A stretch of DNA of 5,351 nt from Thermoplasmata archaeon (GTDB taxonomy: Archaea > Thermoplasmatota > E2 > DHVEG-1): positions 1 through 5,351 of the forward strand of contig DAOWFO010000002.1 in NCBI GenBank assembly GCA_030637965.1, read 5' to 3'. This document shows, in pieces, positions 1-5,351 of this stretch. Position 1 is the stretch's first letter. Every line of letters starts with the position of its first letter. A model generated the notes under the pieces. That model had not been told where the DNA came from, did not search any database, and saw only the letters and a list, made by a program, of their open reading frames with translations. The position numbers and the translations under genes were made by a program.

Positions 1-22
1 ATAGAGGGGGAAAGGTAATAAT

Positions 23-337
23 ATGATGGTTGCAACCACAGGTACGATTCCAGGAAGAGAAGTAAAAGAAGTACTTGGAGTAGTTTTTGGAAGCTGCGTG
101 CAAATGAAACACGTCGGGAAAGATCTAAGAGCCATGGGGAGAAGTGTGATAGGTGGAGAATCAATACCATATACAGAACTTGTTGAAGAAGCACGAAGAA
201 CAGCAATGAACCGAATGATTGAAGATGCAAAAAAACTAGGAGCAGATGCAATTATTGGAATGAGGTATGCAACAGCACAAACAATGCAGGGTGCGGCAGA
301 AATTATTGCATTTGGAACAGCGGTAAAAACCCATTAG
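23..337 (+). CDS. UPF0145 / YbjQ-family small protein
   Basis: This 104-residue protein matches the UPF0145 (YbjQ) family in length and pattern. A beta-rich start with a TTGTIPGREV segment (about 5-14) leads to LGVVFGSCV (18-26). A GGE..PY turn (44-50) precedes a long helix with EEARRTAM (55-62), then the family hallmark LGADAIIGMRY (72-82) and a final strand ending in FGTAV (97-101). Family members are small cytoplasmic proteins that form rings. They are often labelled putative heavy-metal binding, but no firm function is known, and the single Cys (25) gives little support for metal binding here. There is no signal peptide or membrane segment. AGGT at 13-16 and a G-run at 5-10 serve as ribosome site; ATG 23 and ATG 26 are both possible starts. 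The next gene starts 3 or 15 bases after the stop, so it is probably co-transcribed with the ABC transporter. Family assignment is secure; function is not. Confidence 0.88.
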   Translation: MMVATTGTIPGREVKEVLGVVFGSCVQMKHVGKDLRAMGRSVIGGESIPYTELVEEARRTAMNRMIEDAKKLGADAIIGMRYATAQTMQGAAEIIAFGTAVKTH

Positions 338-352
338 AATATGAAGGGAATT

Positions 353-1063
353 ATGATTTCGGTTGAAGTGAAAAATCTTGTAAAAAACTATGGATCTACT
401 GAGGCGGTAAAAGGTGTCTCATTTACTGTTAATAGTGGAGAGATTTTTGGTCTTATTGGCCCCAATGGAGCCGGGAAAACTACAGCTCTGAGAGTTGTAT
501 CAACATTGCTTCAGATAACTTCAGGATCTGTAAATATTCTAGGAATTGATCTAAGAAAAAAACCAGATGAGATAAGGAAACTTATTAGTTATCTCCCAGA
601 AGATGCTGGTGCATATAAAAATCTCACAGGTAGGGCATATCTGCGATTTATTGCAAATTTTTTTGAAAAAAATACACAGGAAATAGTATCTCTAGGGATT
701 GAAATAGCTAATCTTGGGGATAAAATAGACGATAAAGTTGATACGTATAGCAAAGGAATGAAAAGACGTTTGCTAGTAGGACGAGCTCTAATGATAAATC
801 CTAAGCTAGCAATTCTTGATGAACCCACCTCTGGGCTTGATGTTATAAGTGCTCAAGAAATTAGAAAAATAATAAAAAATACAGCTATGAGGGGAACGGC
901 AGTTCTTCTTTCTTCTCATAATATGCTTGAAGTTGAATATCTCTGTGATCGTATAGCACTAATAGCAGAAGGAAAGATCGTGGAAGAGGGTAAACCTAAA
1001 TTTTTAATGGATAAGTATAGTGCAAATAACATTGAAGAAGTCTTTGTTCAGGTGGTAAAATGA
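353..1063 (+). CDS. ABC-2 type transporter ATP-binding protein (NatA/CcmA-like)
   Basis: This is the ATPase of an ABC exporter, working on the inner membrane face with the permease encoded next. Counting from the chosen ATG, the Walker A GPNGAGKT is at about 28-35 and the Walker B AILDEPTSGLD at about 145-155. The switch His of LLSSHN lies near 181. The signature is YSKGMKRRL (about 124-132) rather than LSGGQ, and the Q-loop position holds Glu (YLPEDAG, about 72-78); both deviations are common in this archaeal/NatA-type branch. I chose ATG 353 over the in-frame ATG at 341. The reading from 353 starts MISVEVKNL, typical for the family, and AGGGA (345-349) lies just upstream, whereas nothing resembling a ribosome site precedes 341. 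The longer form would add only four residues. The C-terminal end is short (EEVFVQVVK), with no extra domain. The substrate cannot be told from the sequence. Confidence 0.93.
   Translation: MISVEVKNLVKNYGSTEAVKGVSFTVNSGEIFGLIGPNGAGKTTALRVVSTLLQITSGSVNILGIDLRKKPDEIRKLISYLPEDAGAYKNLTGRAYLRFIANFFEKNTQEIVSLGIEIANLGDKIDDKVDTYSKGMKRRLLVGRALMINPKLAILDEPTSGLDVISAQEIRKIIKNTAMRGTAVLLSSHNMLEVEYLCDRIALIAEGKIVEEGKPKFLMDKYSANNIEEVFVQVVK
1050..1054 (+). promoter_or_regulatory. Ribosome binding site of the ABC permease
   Basis: AGGTG sits five bases before the ATG at 1060, inside the last codons of the ATPase gene. It matches the archaeal anti-Shine-Dalgarno consensus (GGAGGTGAT) and fixes the permease start at the four-base overlap. 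Confidence 0.7.
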
Positions 1064-2334
1064 GTGCACTTGGGAATATTATTAAAAAAGAATTAAAAGA
1101 ACTGCTTACTCTCTCAACAATTATCCCTGTTATCATAATTGCACTAATATTTGGTACAATTGGGAGTTCAATGGAAGGGATTCAAGAAGGATTTCAGGAA
1201 GAACCTATATTAGGATATATAAATGAAGACGATAATAATTTATCAAGAATTGCAACATCATATATAGAAAATAATTCTGATGTTGTTTTCTTATCATCTG
1301 ATATTGCTGATAAACAATATGGATTAGAAGAAATAAAACAAAAAGAAGGATTGGCTTTAATTGTAATAAAAGAAAATTTTTCCAGAGAAATTTTAAATGA
1401 TTCTCGAGGAGAAATTGAAGTCTATTGGATAATGAAAGGGGCAGGAATTTTTGATTCTATATCATCAGAAGTTGTCGAAAGAATAATTGGTTCTTTAAAT
1501 AGCGAGATATCAAAATTTCTTATTGAAAATAATACAACTGTTAATGCAAGTATTGCCCTTTGGCCTACCTCAAGATTAGACACTACTTATTTTAAAGATA
1601 GAGTAATTGAACTTTCTCCAGGAACAATTGCAGGTATGTTGTCTACTCAATCGACATTTATTCCTATTGTTATAATGATGTTAATAATATTTTCAGGACA
1701 AATGATTATTTCGTCAATGGCAATGGAAAAAGAAAATAAAACATTAGAAACTCTGCTTACTCTTCCAGTAAAAAGAACAAGTATTGTTACTGGAAAAATT
1801 GCTGCTAGTGCATCTATTGGACTTCTTTTTGCTGTAATATATATGATTGGTATGAGTAATTATTTTCAAGGATTTCAAATGTCAGGAATGTTGAACCTTG
1901 CAGATTATGATCTAATATTAACCTCGCAGGATTTTATACTTGTGGGAATCTCTTTATTTATTACATTAATTGCAGCTCTTGCTTTATGTATGTTGCTTGG
2001 AACATTTGCAAAAAATTACAAAAGTGCACAGACACTTGTATTTCCAGTAACGATGCTTGCTATGATACCAATGTTTATTACTATGTTTGTAGATTTTGAT
2101 ACTCTTCCACTAGCCATAAAAGGTTTTCTCTTTGCCATACCATTTTCTCATCCCATGATGGCTCCAAGAGCTTTAATTTTTAATGATTATTTACTAGTGA
2201 TTGGTGGAATTATTTATGTATCATTATTTGCCTTTGTTATGATTATCCTTGTGGTATGGGTGTTTAAAACAGATCGTCTTTTAACAGGAAGTGTAAAAAG
2301 GAATAGATTTTCAATTTTTAAAAAACGTAAATAA
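1060..2334 (+). CDS. ABC-2 type transporter permease (NatB-like)
   Basis: This 424-residue membrane subunit pairs with the preceding ATPase. An amphipathic start (GNIIKKELKELLT) leads into a first membrane segment at about 20-36. A large, mostly polar domain of about 160 residues then lies outside the membrane. A hydrophobic block of five or six more segments follows (about 200-222, 248-268, 292-317, 327-347, then one or two within about 350-410), and the tail is basic (KRNRFSIFKKRK). The stretch MEKENKTLETLLTLPVKR (about 222-239) after the second segment is the hallmark of NatB/ABC2_membrane_3 permeases and is the likely coupling helix that meets the ATPase. The ATG overlaps the ATPase stop by four bases (ATGA), and AGGTG at 1050-1054 is a good archaeal-type ribosome site five bases upstream, so the two are translationally coupled. 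NatAB was described as a sodium exporter, but relatives export drugs, peptides or lipids; no substrate is indicated here. Confidence 0.92.
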   Translation: MSALGNIIKKELKELLTLSTIIPVIIIALIFGTIGSSMEGIQEGFQEEPILGYINEDDNNLSRIATSYIENNSDVVFLSSDIADKQYGLEEIKQKEGLALIVIKENFSREILNDSRGEIEVYWIMKGAGIFDSISSEVVERIIGSLNSEISKFLIENNTTVNASIALWPTSRLDTTYFKDRVIELSPGTIAGMLSTQSTFIPIVIMMLIIFSGQMIISSMAMEKENKTLETLLTLPVKRTSIVTGKIAASASIGLLFAVIYMIGMSNYFQGFQMSGMLNLADYDLILTSQDFILVGISLFITLIAALALCMLLGTFAKNYKSAQTLVFPVTMLAMIPMFITMFVDFDTLPLAIKGFLFAIPFSHPMMAPRALIFNDYLLVIGGIIYVSLFAFVMIILVVWVFKTDRLLTGSVKRNRFSIFKKRK

Positions 2335-2377
2335 TTGAATATAAGAAAATAATCCAATTTAATAGCAATTATGACAT
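2335..2377. other. Convergent intergenic gap
   Basis: These 43 AT-rich bases separate the stops of two converging genes, the ABC permease (+) and the TauE/SafE permease (-). There is no strong hairpin and no long T-run on either strand, so any transcript ends probably fall within or beyond the opposite gene. Nothing else is visible. Confidence 0.6.
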
Positions 2378-3175
2378 CTAAATTAACATTTTTACAATGA
2401 CTAATCCACCAAGACTCATGATAATGAACCCGATTAATCTTCCAAGTTTATCTTCATTAATTCTATTTGCCAGTATAGAACCAGAAGTAGCACCAATAAC
2501 TGCTCCAAGACCTGCCATCAGTGCAGCATTATAAATAATATTATCATAGATAATTCCGTGTCCGACAGCTGCTGAACCTGCAATGAAAAACATCATTAGA
2601 AGAGCTGTTCCAATAGATGTGTGAAGATCATAACCCATTACAAAAATAAGAACAAGGGTAACAGCTCCACTACTTCCCATACCTGAAAAACCGCTAGCAA
2701 ATCCAATAATTAATCCAAAGAAAATAAAGGAAATAATCTTGTTGTTTTGAAACCATGTAAAATTCAACTTACTCTTTATATATTCAACATTTTTCATCAC
2801 GCCGTTTTTTATTAGAATCGCACCAAAAAAGATGAGAACTATAGCTATAAAAATAGTCAAGAACGATTCTGGTGCACCTGAATTATAAAAGGTACCAATA
2901 AATGAACCTATAATACCAGCAATGGAAAGAACGATTACTGGTTTAAAATTGACATTACCCTTTTTTAGGAAAATTATGCCAGCAACACCCCCAATAATAC
3001 AATCTATTATCAGACTTGTGCCAATTGCCTGATAAATAGAACTGCCGATAAAAATCGTCAAACATGGAATCATAAATACAACTGCAGTACCTGATGCAAT
3101 ACTAACATATAATCCACTTCCAAAACCAGCCAATAGAAGAAGGAAGGCACCTATGTAATCATCAATCACGAGCAT
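2378..3175 (-). CDS. TauE/SafE (DUF81) family membrane permease
   Basis: This 265-residue, very hydrophobic protein has the two-repeat layout of the TauE/SafE family. The first repeat has GFGSGLYVSIASGTAVVF (about 17-34) and QAIGTSL (49-55). The second has GFASGFSGMGSSGAVTLVL (about 158-176) and HTSIGTALL (185-193). A polar loop of about 25 residues (123-147) joins the halves, and seven to eight membrane segments are likely. Members move small anions such as sulfite, sulfoacetate or taurine-derived sulfonates across the cytoplasmic membrane, but most, like this one, have no assigned substrate. The start is well bounded: an in-frame TAA lies four codons upstream, and the next Met (35) would remove the first conserved motif. 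There is no Shine-Dalgarno site before the ATG, which suggests a leaderless or short-leader mRNA. The gene lies downstream of the aconitase-like gene on the same strand, but the 208-base gap argues for its own promoter. Confidence 0.92.
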   Translation of the reverse strand: MLVIDDYIGAFLLLLAGFGSGLYVSIASGTAVVFMIPCLTIFIGSSIYQAIGTSLIIDCIIGGVAGIIFLKKGNVNFKPVIVLSIAGIIGSFIGTFYNSGAPESFLTIFIAIVLIFFGAILIKNGVMKNVEYIKSKLNFTWFQNNKIISFIFFGLIIGFASGFSGMGSSGAVTLVLIFVMGYDLHTSIGTALLMMFFIAGSAAVGHGIIYDNIIYNAALMAGLGAVIGATSGSILANRINEDKLGRLIGFIIMSLGGLVIVKMLI

Positions 3176-3191
3176 CGGTAATATATTTTAC

Positions 3192-3214
3192 AAATATATA
3201 CGTTCTTATTTAAA
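3192..3214 (-). promoter_or_regulatory. Candidate TATA-like promoter of the TauE/SafE gene
   Basis: Read on the - strand, TTTTAAATA (3214 down to 3206) and TATATATTT (3200 down to 3192) precede the ATG at 3175. From the usual archaeal spacing of about 26 bases, the first would start transcription near 3184. That gives a leader of only about 8 bases, consistent with the absence of a Shine-Dalgarno site. The whole region is AT-rich, so such boxes arise easily by chance. Confidence 0.35.
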
Positions 3215-3324
3215 ATGTGAAATTTATTAAGTTAGGCATCATCGATTATGTTTAGAGCAGTTTGATCTATTCGTTTTTTTATAATTTCTCCTCGAAATTA
3301 CGATTATTCAACCTTTAATTTTTT

Positions 3325-3348
3325 ATAAAACAATTTCTTTTAAGAAAT
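3325..3348 (-). terminator. Possible terminator of the citrate synthase / aconitase-like operon
   Basis: An inverted repeat, ATTTCTT (3333-3339) and AAGAAAT (3342-3348), lies about 36 bases past the stop of the aconitase-like gene. On the - strand it is followed by TGTTTTAT. The stem is six to seven pairs, nearly all A-T, and therefore weak. Archaeal termination needs mainly a T-rich stretch, so this is the best candidate in the gap, not a firm call. Confidence 0.3.
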
Positions 3349-3383
3349 ATTACTCAGATCGATTACAAAATATTTTTTTATAT

Positions 3384-5147
3384 CTAATCTAAACTATTAA
3401 GCAAACCACCTCTTTTATAAATTTCAAGTTGTGATGAAGAAAATGGTTTTGCTTGATATATCTTATTTTGTGTTTTATTTCTAATCACTCCAGTTTTAAA
3501 TTCAACTGAAATTATATCTTTGTTTGCTATATGATTTACTATATTTTCCATAGTTATTATTGGCATTGCATTGTTAATTGCATTTCTCTCATATATAGCA
3601 CCAAAGGATTCTGCTATTATTACGCTTATTCCAAGAGCTTTAAAGCAGTCAACAGCTTGCTGACGCGAGCTACCGCATCCAAAATTTTTTCCTACAACAA
3701 CAATGTCACCTTTTTTTACATTTTTTGCAAAATTTTCATAGCCCTTTAAATTGTTAAAAGTATACTGCCCCATCTCTTTAATATCAGTAATCGAAAGATA
3801 TCTGTTATGGAAAATCATATCAGTATCAATATTATCTTTCCTTATTACCCACGCTCGTCCTTCGACTCTTATAGGAACTATAAATGATCTTTTTTTCTTA
3901 CTAGCAGATGATAGTTTAACTAAAGATATCGAAACAGATTCAGGATTATTTGGTATTGAATCTTCTGTTGTAATAAAACCAGCAACGAGGGAAGCAGCAA
4001 CCGTAGCAGGGGATGCAAGATATATTTCACCTTTACCTTGTTTACCAAAAAAGTTGCGATTACCTGATGAAACTGCTATCTCTCCTGATCCAGTTTGTCC
4101 GATCTGCCCAGAAGCACAACCAGCACAACCAGCTGATCCAATTAGAGCACCAGCTTCCTTAAAAATTTCAATCAATCCTTCTTTAAGGCATTGTTTCCAA
4201 ATATTATCAGTAGAGGGAACTATCTTAAGGATTCTTCCAGGAGAAATTTTTCTATTTTTTAAGATTTTAGCAACTATTCTCATATCGTCCATACGACCAT
4301 TGGTGCATGATCCTATAAAACCAGAATCAATTTTTATCTTTGGTATATCTTTTACTCTTACAACATCTTCTGGATGACCAGGTCGAGAAATCATGGACTC
4401 AAGATCATTTATATCAATTTCAATGGTTTTTTCATATTCTGCATCATGATCTGCGTTCATTCCATCATCTGATGGGAATAGTATAATTATTCCACCCATC
4501 TCAGTAGCCATAGATGAAATAGTGATTCTACCATCAAGAGATAAAGAGTTTGTATAGTCTCCATAAACTTCTGCTGCATATCCAAGAAGGCCATTAGCGC
4601 CTATATTCTGTAACATTTTAAGTACTACATCCTTTGGTGTTGCAATACTTGAAGGAGTTCCTTTTAGATTGATTTTTATTGTTTGAGGTACTTTAAACCA
4701 TACTTTTCCATTTGCCCATGCATAAGTAATATCTTTATCACCCATTCCTTGACCAAACGTTCCGATTGCACCGAGAATGTTTGCATGCGAATCTGTTGAA
4801 ACCATTGTTCCACCAGGATGTGCAATTCCTTCATCAATTACAAGATGAGTGCCTATTCCTCTATCTATATCAAAGATTTTGATATTATTTCTACGGGCAA
4901 AAATCCTACAAATATGTTGATTTTCTGCATATTTCTGATCGCAACCACCAGGATTACAATCAAAGGTAAAAAAAGTTAATTTCGAATCGTCAATTGACAG
5001 ATTGGCTTCTTCAAGATTTTTTACTACATTTGCACCACCAAAATCACGGGCAGCTCGAATATCAATATCAATATCGATAATATCTCCAATAATGGCTTCA
5101 TTTTTCGAATGATTTTCAAAAATCTTCTGAATAATAGTTTTTCCCAT
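3384..5147 (-). CDS. Aconitase/3-isopropylmalate dehydratase superfamily enzyme, large and small subunits fused
   Basis: This 587-residue cytoplasmic 4Fe-4S hydro-lyase should move a hydroxyl between neighbouring carbons of a citrate-like acid through a dehydrated intermediate. Residues about 1-395 are LeuC/HacA-like: AENQHICRIFA (74-84), STDSH (117-121), GQGMGDKD (132-139), GSCTNGR (279-285) and GCAGCASG (340-347). Cys281, Cys341 and Cys344 match the three cluster ligands. After a linker (about 396-421), residues 422-587 are LeuD-like, with DNIDTDMIFHNRYLSIT (438-454) and GKNFGCGSSRQQA (486-498). Fusion in this order resembles aconitase A, but the length is well below its usual 640 or more, and the motifs resemble the IPM-dehydratase/homoaconitase type. 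The substrate loop reads YLSI. Two oddities are Asp63-Cys64 where aconitase has Asp-His, and Lys369 in GNRNFFGK where aconitase has Arg. GAGAGGT (5154-5160) precedes the ATG by six bases. The upstream citrate-synthase-type gene favours citrate, so aconitase is the leading guess; methylcitrate, isopropylmalate, homoaconitate or dimethylmalate remain possible. Confidence 0.9.
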   Translation of the reverse strand: MGKTIIQKIFENHSKNEAIIGDIIDIDIDIRAARDFGGANVVKNLEEANLSIDDSKLTFFTFDCNPGGCDQKYAENQHICRIFARRNNIKIFDIDRGIGTHLVIDEGIAHPGGTMVSTDSHANILGAIGTFGQGMGDKDITYAWANGKVWFKVPQTIKINLKGTPSSIATPKDVVLKMLQNIGANGLLGYAAEVYGDYTNSLSLDGRITISSMATEMGGIIILFPSDDGMNADHDAEYEKTIEIDINDLESMISRPGHPEDVVRVKDIPKIKIDSGFIGSCTNGRMDDMRIVAKILKNRKISPGRILKIVPSTDNIWKQCLKEGLIEIFKEAGALIGSAGCAGCASGQIGQTGSGEIAVSSGNRNFFGKQGKGEIYLASPATVAASLVAGFITTEDSIPNNPESVSISLVKLSSASKKKRSFIVPIRVEGRAWVIRKDNIDTDMIFHNRYLSITDIKEMGQYTFNNLKGYENFAKNVKKGDIVVVGKNFGCGSSRQQAVDCFKALGISVIIAESFGAIYERNAINNAMPIITMENIVNHIANKDIISVEFKTGVIRNKTQNKIYQAKPFSSSQLEIYKRGGLLNSLD

Positions 5148-5153
5148 ATTCTA

Positions 5154-5160
5154 ACCTCTC
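5154..5160 (-). promoter_or_regulatory. Ribosome binding site of the aconitase-like gene
   Basis: On the - strand, GAGAGGT lies six bases before the ATG at 5147. It is a strong Shine-Dalgarno site within the 41-base gap after the citrate-synthase-type gene. It fixes the start and supports separate translation of the second gene of an operon. Confidence 0.7.
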
Positions 5161-5188
5161 TGTTTTATAATTTTAAATTTTACAAAAT

Positions 5189-5351
5189 TTAATCAGATGG
5201 TACGTCTCTTTCTTCTGGTCCATCGTATTCGCCATCTATTGAAAACATCTTCCTCATTGGTTTAAATTCTGTCTGTTCCTCATATACATGAGCAGTAAGA
5301 CCAGCAACTCTTCCAATTAAAAAGAATGCTTTACCCAGTTTCCAGTCAAAA
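5189..5351 (-). CDS. Citrate synthase / citryl-CoA lyase family protein, C-terminal end (partial)
   Basis: Only the last 53 codons are present; the gene continues past the right edge and ends with TAA at 5191-5189. The fragment reads FFLIGRVAGLTAHVYEEQ (about 9-26 of the fragment), then FKPMRK, and EYDGPEERDVPSD at the end. The xxGRxxGLxAHxxEE helix with its Arg is the C-terminal active-site region of the citrate synthase superfamily, where this Arg contacts the citrate carboxylates. The closing YxGPxxRxVP motif occurs in both bacterial-type citrate synthases and citryl-CoA lyase-like proteins. The usual RPR near the end is replaced by KPMRK. The catalytic His and Asp residues lie outside the window, so condensing and cleaving enzymes cannot be told apart. 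It is followed on the same strand by the aconitase-like gene 41 bases on, which suggests an operon for citrate formation and isomerisation. Confidence 0.8.
   Translation of the reverse strand, partial: FDWKLGKAFFLIGRVAGLTAHVYEEQTEFKPMRKMFSIDGEYDGPEERDVPSD

Larger units (their letters stand above)
3176..3383. other. 208-base AT-rich intergenic region
   Basis: This gap lies between the end of the aconitase-like gene and the start of the TauE/SafE gene, both on the - strand. It should hold the 3' end of the former and the promoter of the latter. Three T-runs followed by ATA (about 3274-3283, 3319-3327 and 3373-3382) read as TATAAAAAA on the - strand and could be TATA boxes or plain AT-rich sequence. 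The region also holds a small inverted repeat (3333-3348). No credible gene, tRNA, riboswitch or longer repeat is visible. Confidence 0.55.

Noticed and set aside
724..756. Non-standard ABC signature (YSKGM) and Glu at the Q-loop
   Set aside because: Such forms are usual in NatA/CcmA-type ATPases of archaea, and Walker A, Walker B and the switch His are intact; not a sign of inactivity.
589..828. 79-codon open frame on the - strand inside the ABC ATPase
   Set aside because: It is antisense to the Q-loop through Walker B region of a clear gene and resembles no protein I know.
3210..3242. Ten-codon reading frame (MMPNLINFTF) on the - strand upstream of the TauE/SafE gene, a possible leader peptide
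   Set aside because: There is no ribosome site, no regulatory codon run and no attenuator-like hairpins; it is expected by chance in a 208-base gap.
3243..3365. CGATTA occurs three times (3243, 3301, 3360) at 58-59-base spacing
   Set aside because: The flanking bases do not match between copies and the element is only six bases long in AT-rich sequence; not a convincing repeat array.
3531..3749. 72-codon + strand frame opposite the LeuD-like part
   Set aside because: It is rich in Tyr, Cys, Phe and Ser, as expected from the reverse of AT-rich coding sequence, with no ribosome site or motif.
3751..4377. 208-codon open frame on the + strand opposite the aconitase-like gene
   Set aside because: It lies wholly antisense to conserved active-site motifs (GSCTNGR, GCAGC, GNRNF), has no ribosome site and no recognisable motif. 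It is explained by the codon use of the real gene on the other strand.
5057..5086. Repeated ATC/AAT-like units near the start of the aconitase-like gene
   Set aside because: They encode an alternating Asp/Ile strand (IDIDIDI) at a place where family members have a similar alternating strand; codon-level coincidence rather than a microsatellite.
1..5351. Search for CRISPR repeats, tRNA or rRNA genes, insertion sequences, phage or toxin-antitoxin genes
   Set aside because: None seen. All long stretches are filled by recognisable chromosomal metabolic and transport genes.

Overview
The window is AT-rich (roughly one third G+C by eye), compact and free of mobile DNA. It probably comes from an archaeon. 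The reasons are GGTG/GAGGT-type Shine-Dalgarno sites close to starts, heavy use of AGA and ATA codons, and a gene (the TauE/SafE-like permease) with no Shine-Dalgarno site but AT-rich TATA-like sequence just upstream, as in leaderless or short-leader archaeal transcripts. These signs are suggestive only; an AT-rich bacterium cannot be excluded and I cannot name a lineage.

Left part, + strand (about 1-2334): three tightly packed genes that look like one operon. They are a small UPF0145/YbjQ-family protein, an ABC-2-type ATPase of the NatA/CcmA kind, and its NatB-like permease, whose ATG overlaps the ATPase stop (ATGA). Nothing in the window gives the promoter; the first gene begins 22 bases from the edge, so the operon may extend to the left.

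Middle and right part, - strand (2378-5351): a TauE/SafE (DUF81) permease converges on the ABC operon with a 43-base gap. A 208-base AT-rich intergenic region follows. Then comes a single-chain aconitase/isopropylmalate-dehydratase superfamily enzyme carrying both the LeuC-like and LeuD-like parts. Last is the C-terminal end of a citrate synthase/citryl-CoA lyase family protein running off the right edge. The last two lie 41 bases apart in the order synthase then hydratase and probably form an operon that makes and isomerises citrate (or a related 2-alkylmalate-type acid), for example toward 2-oxoglutarate and glutamate.

I see no new multi-gene system here. The points most worth checking are the unusual active-site residues of the fused aconitase-like enzyme (Cys where aconitase has its catalytic His, Lys where it has a substrate-binding Arg), the substrate question this raises for the synthase/hydratase pair, and the placement of a UPF0145 gene at the head of an ABC exporter operon.
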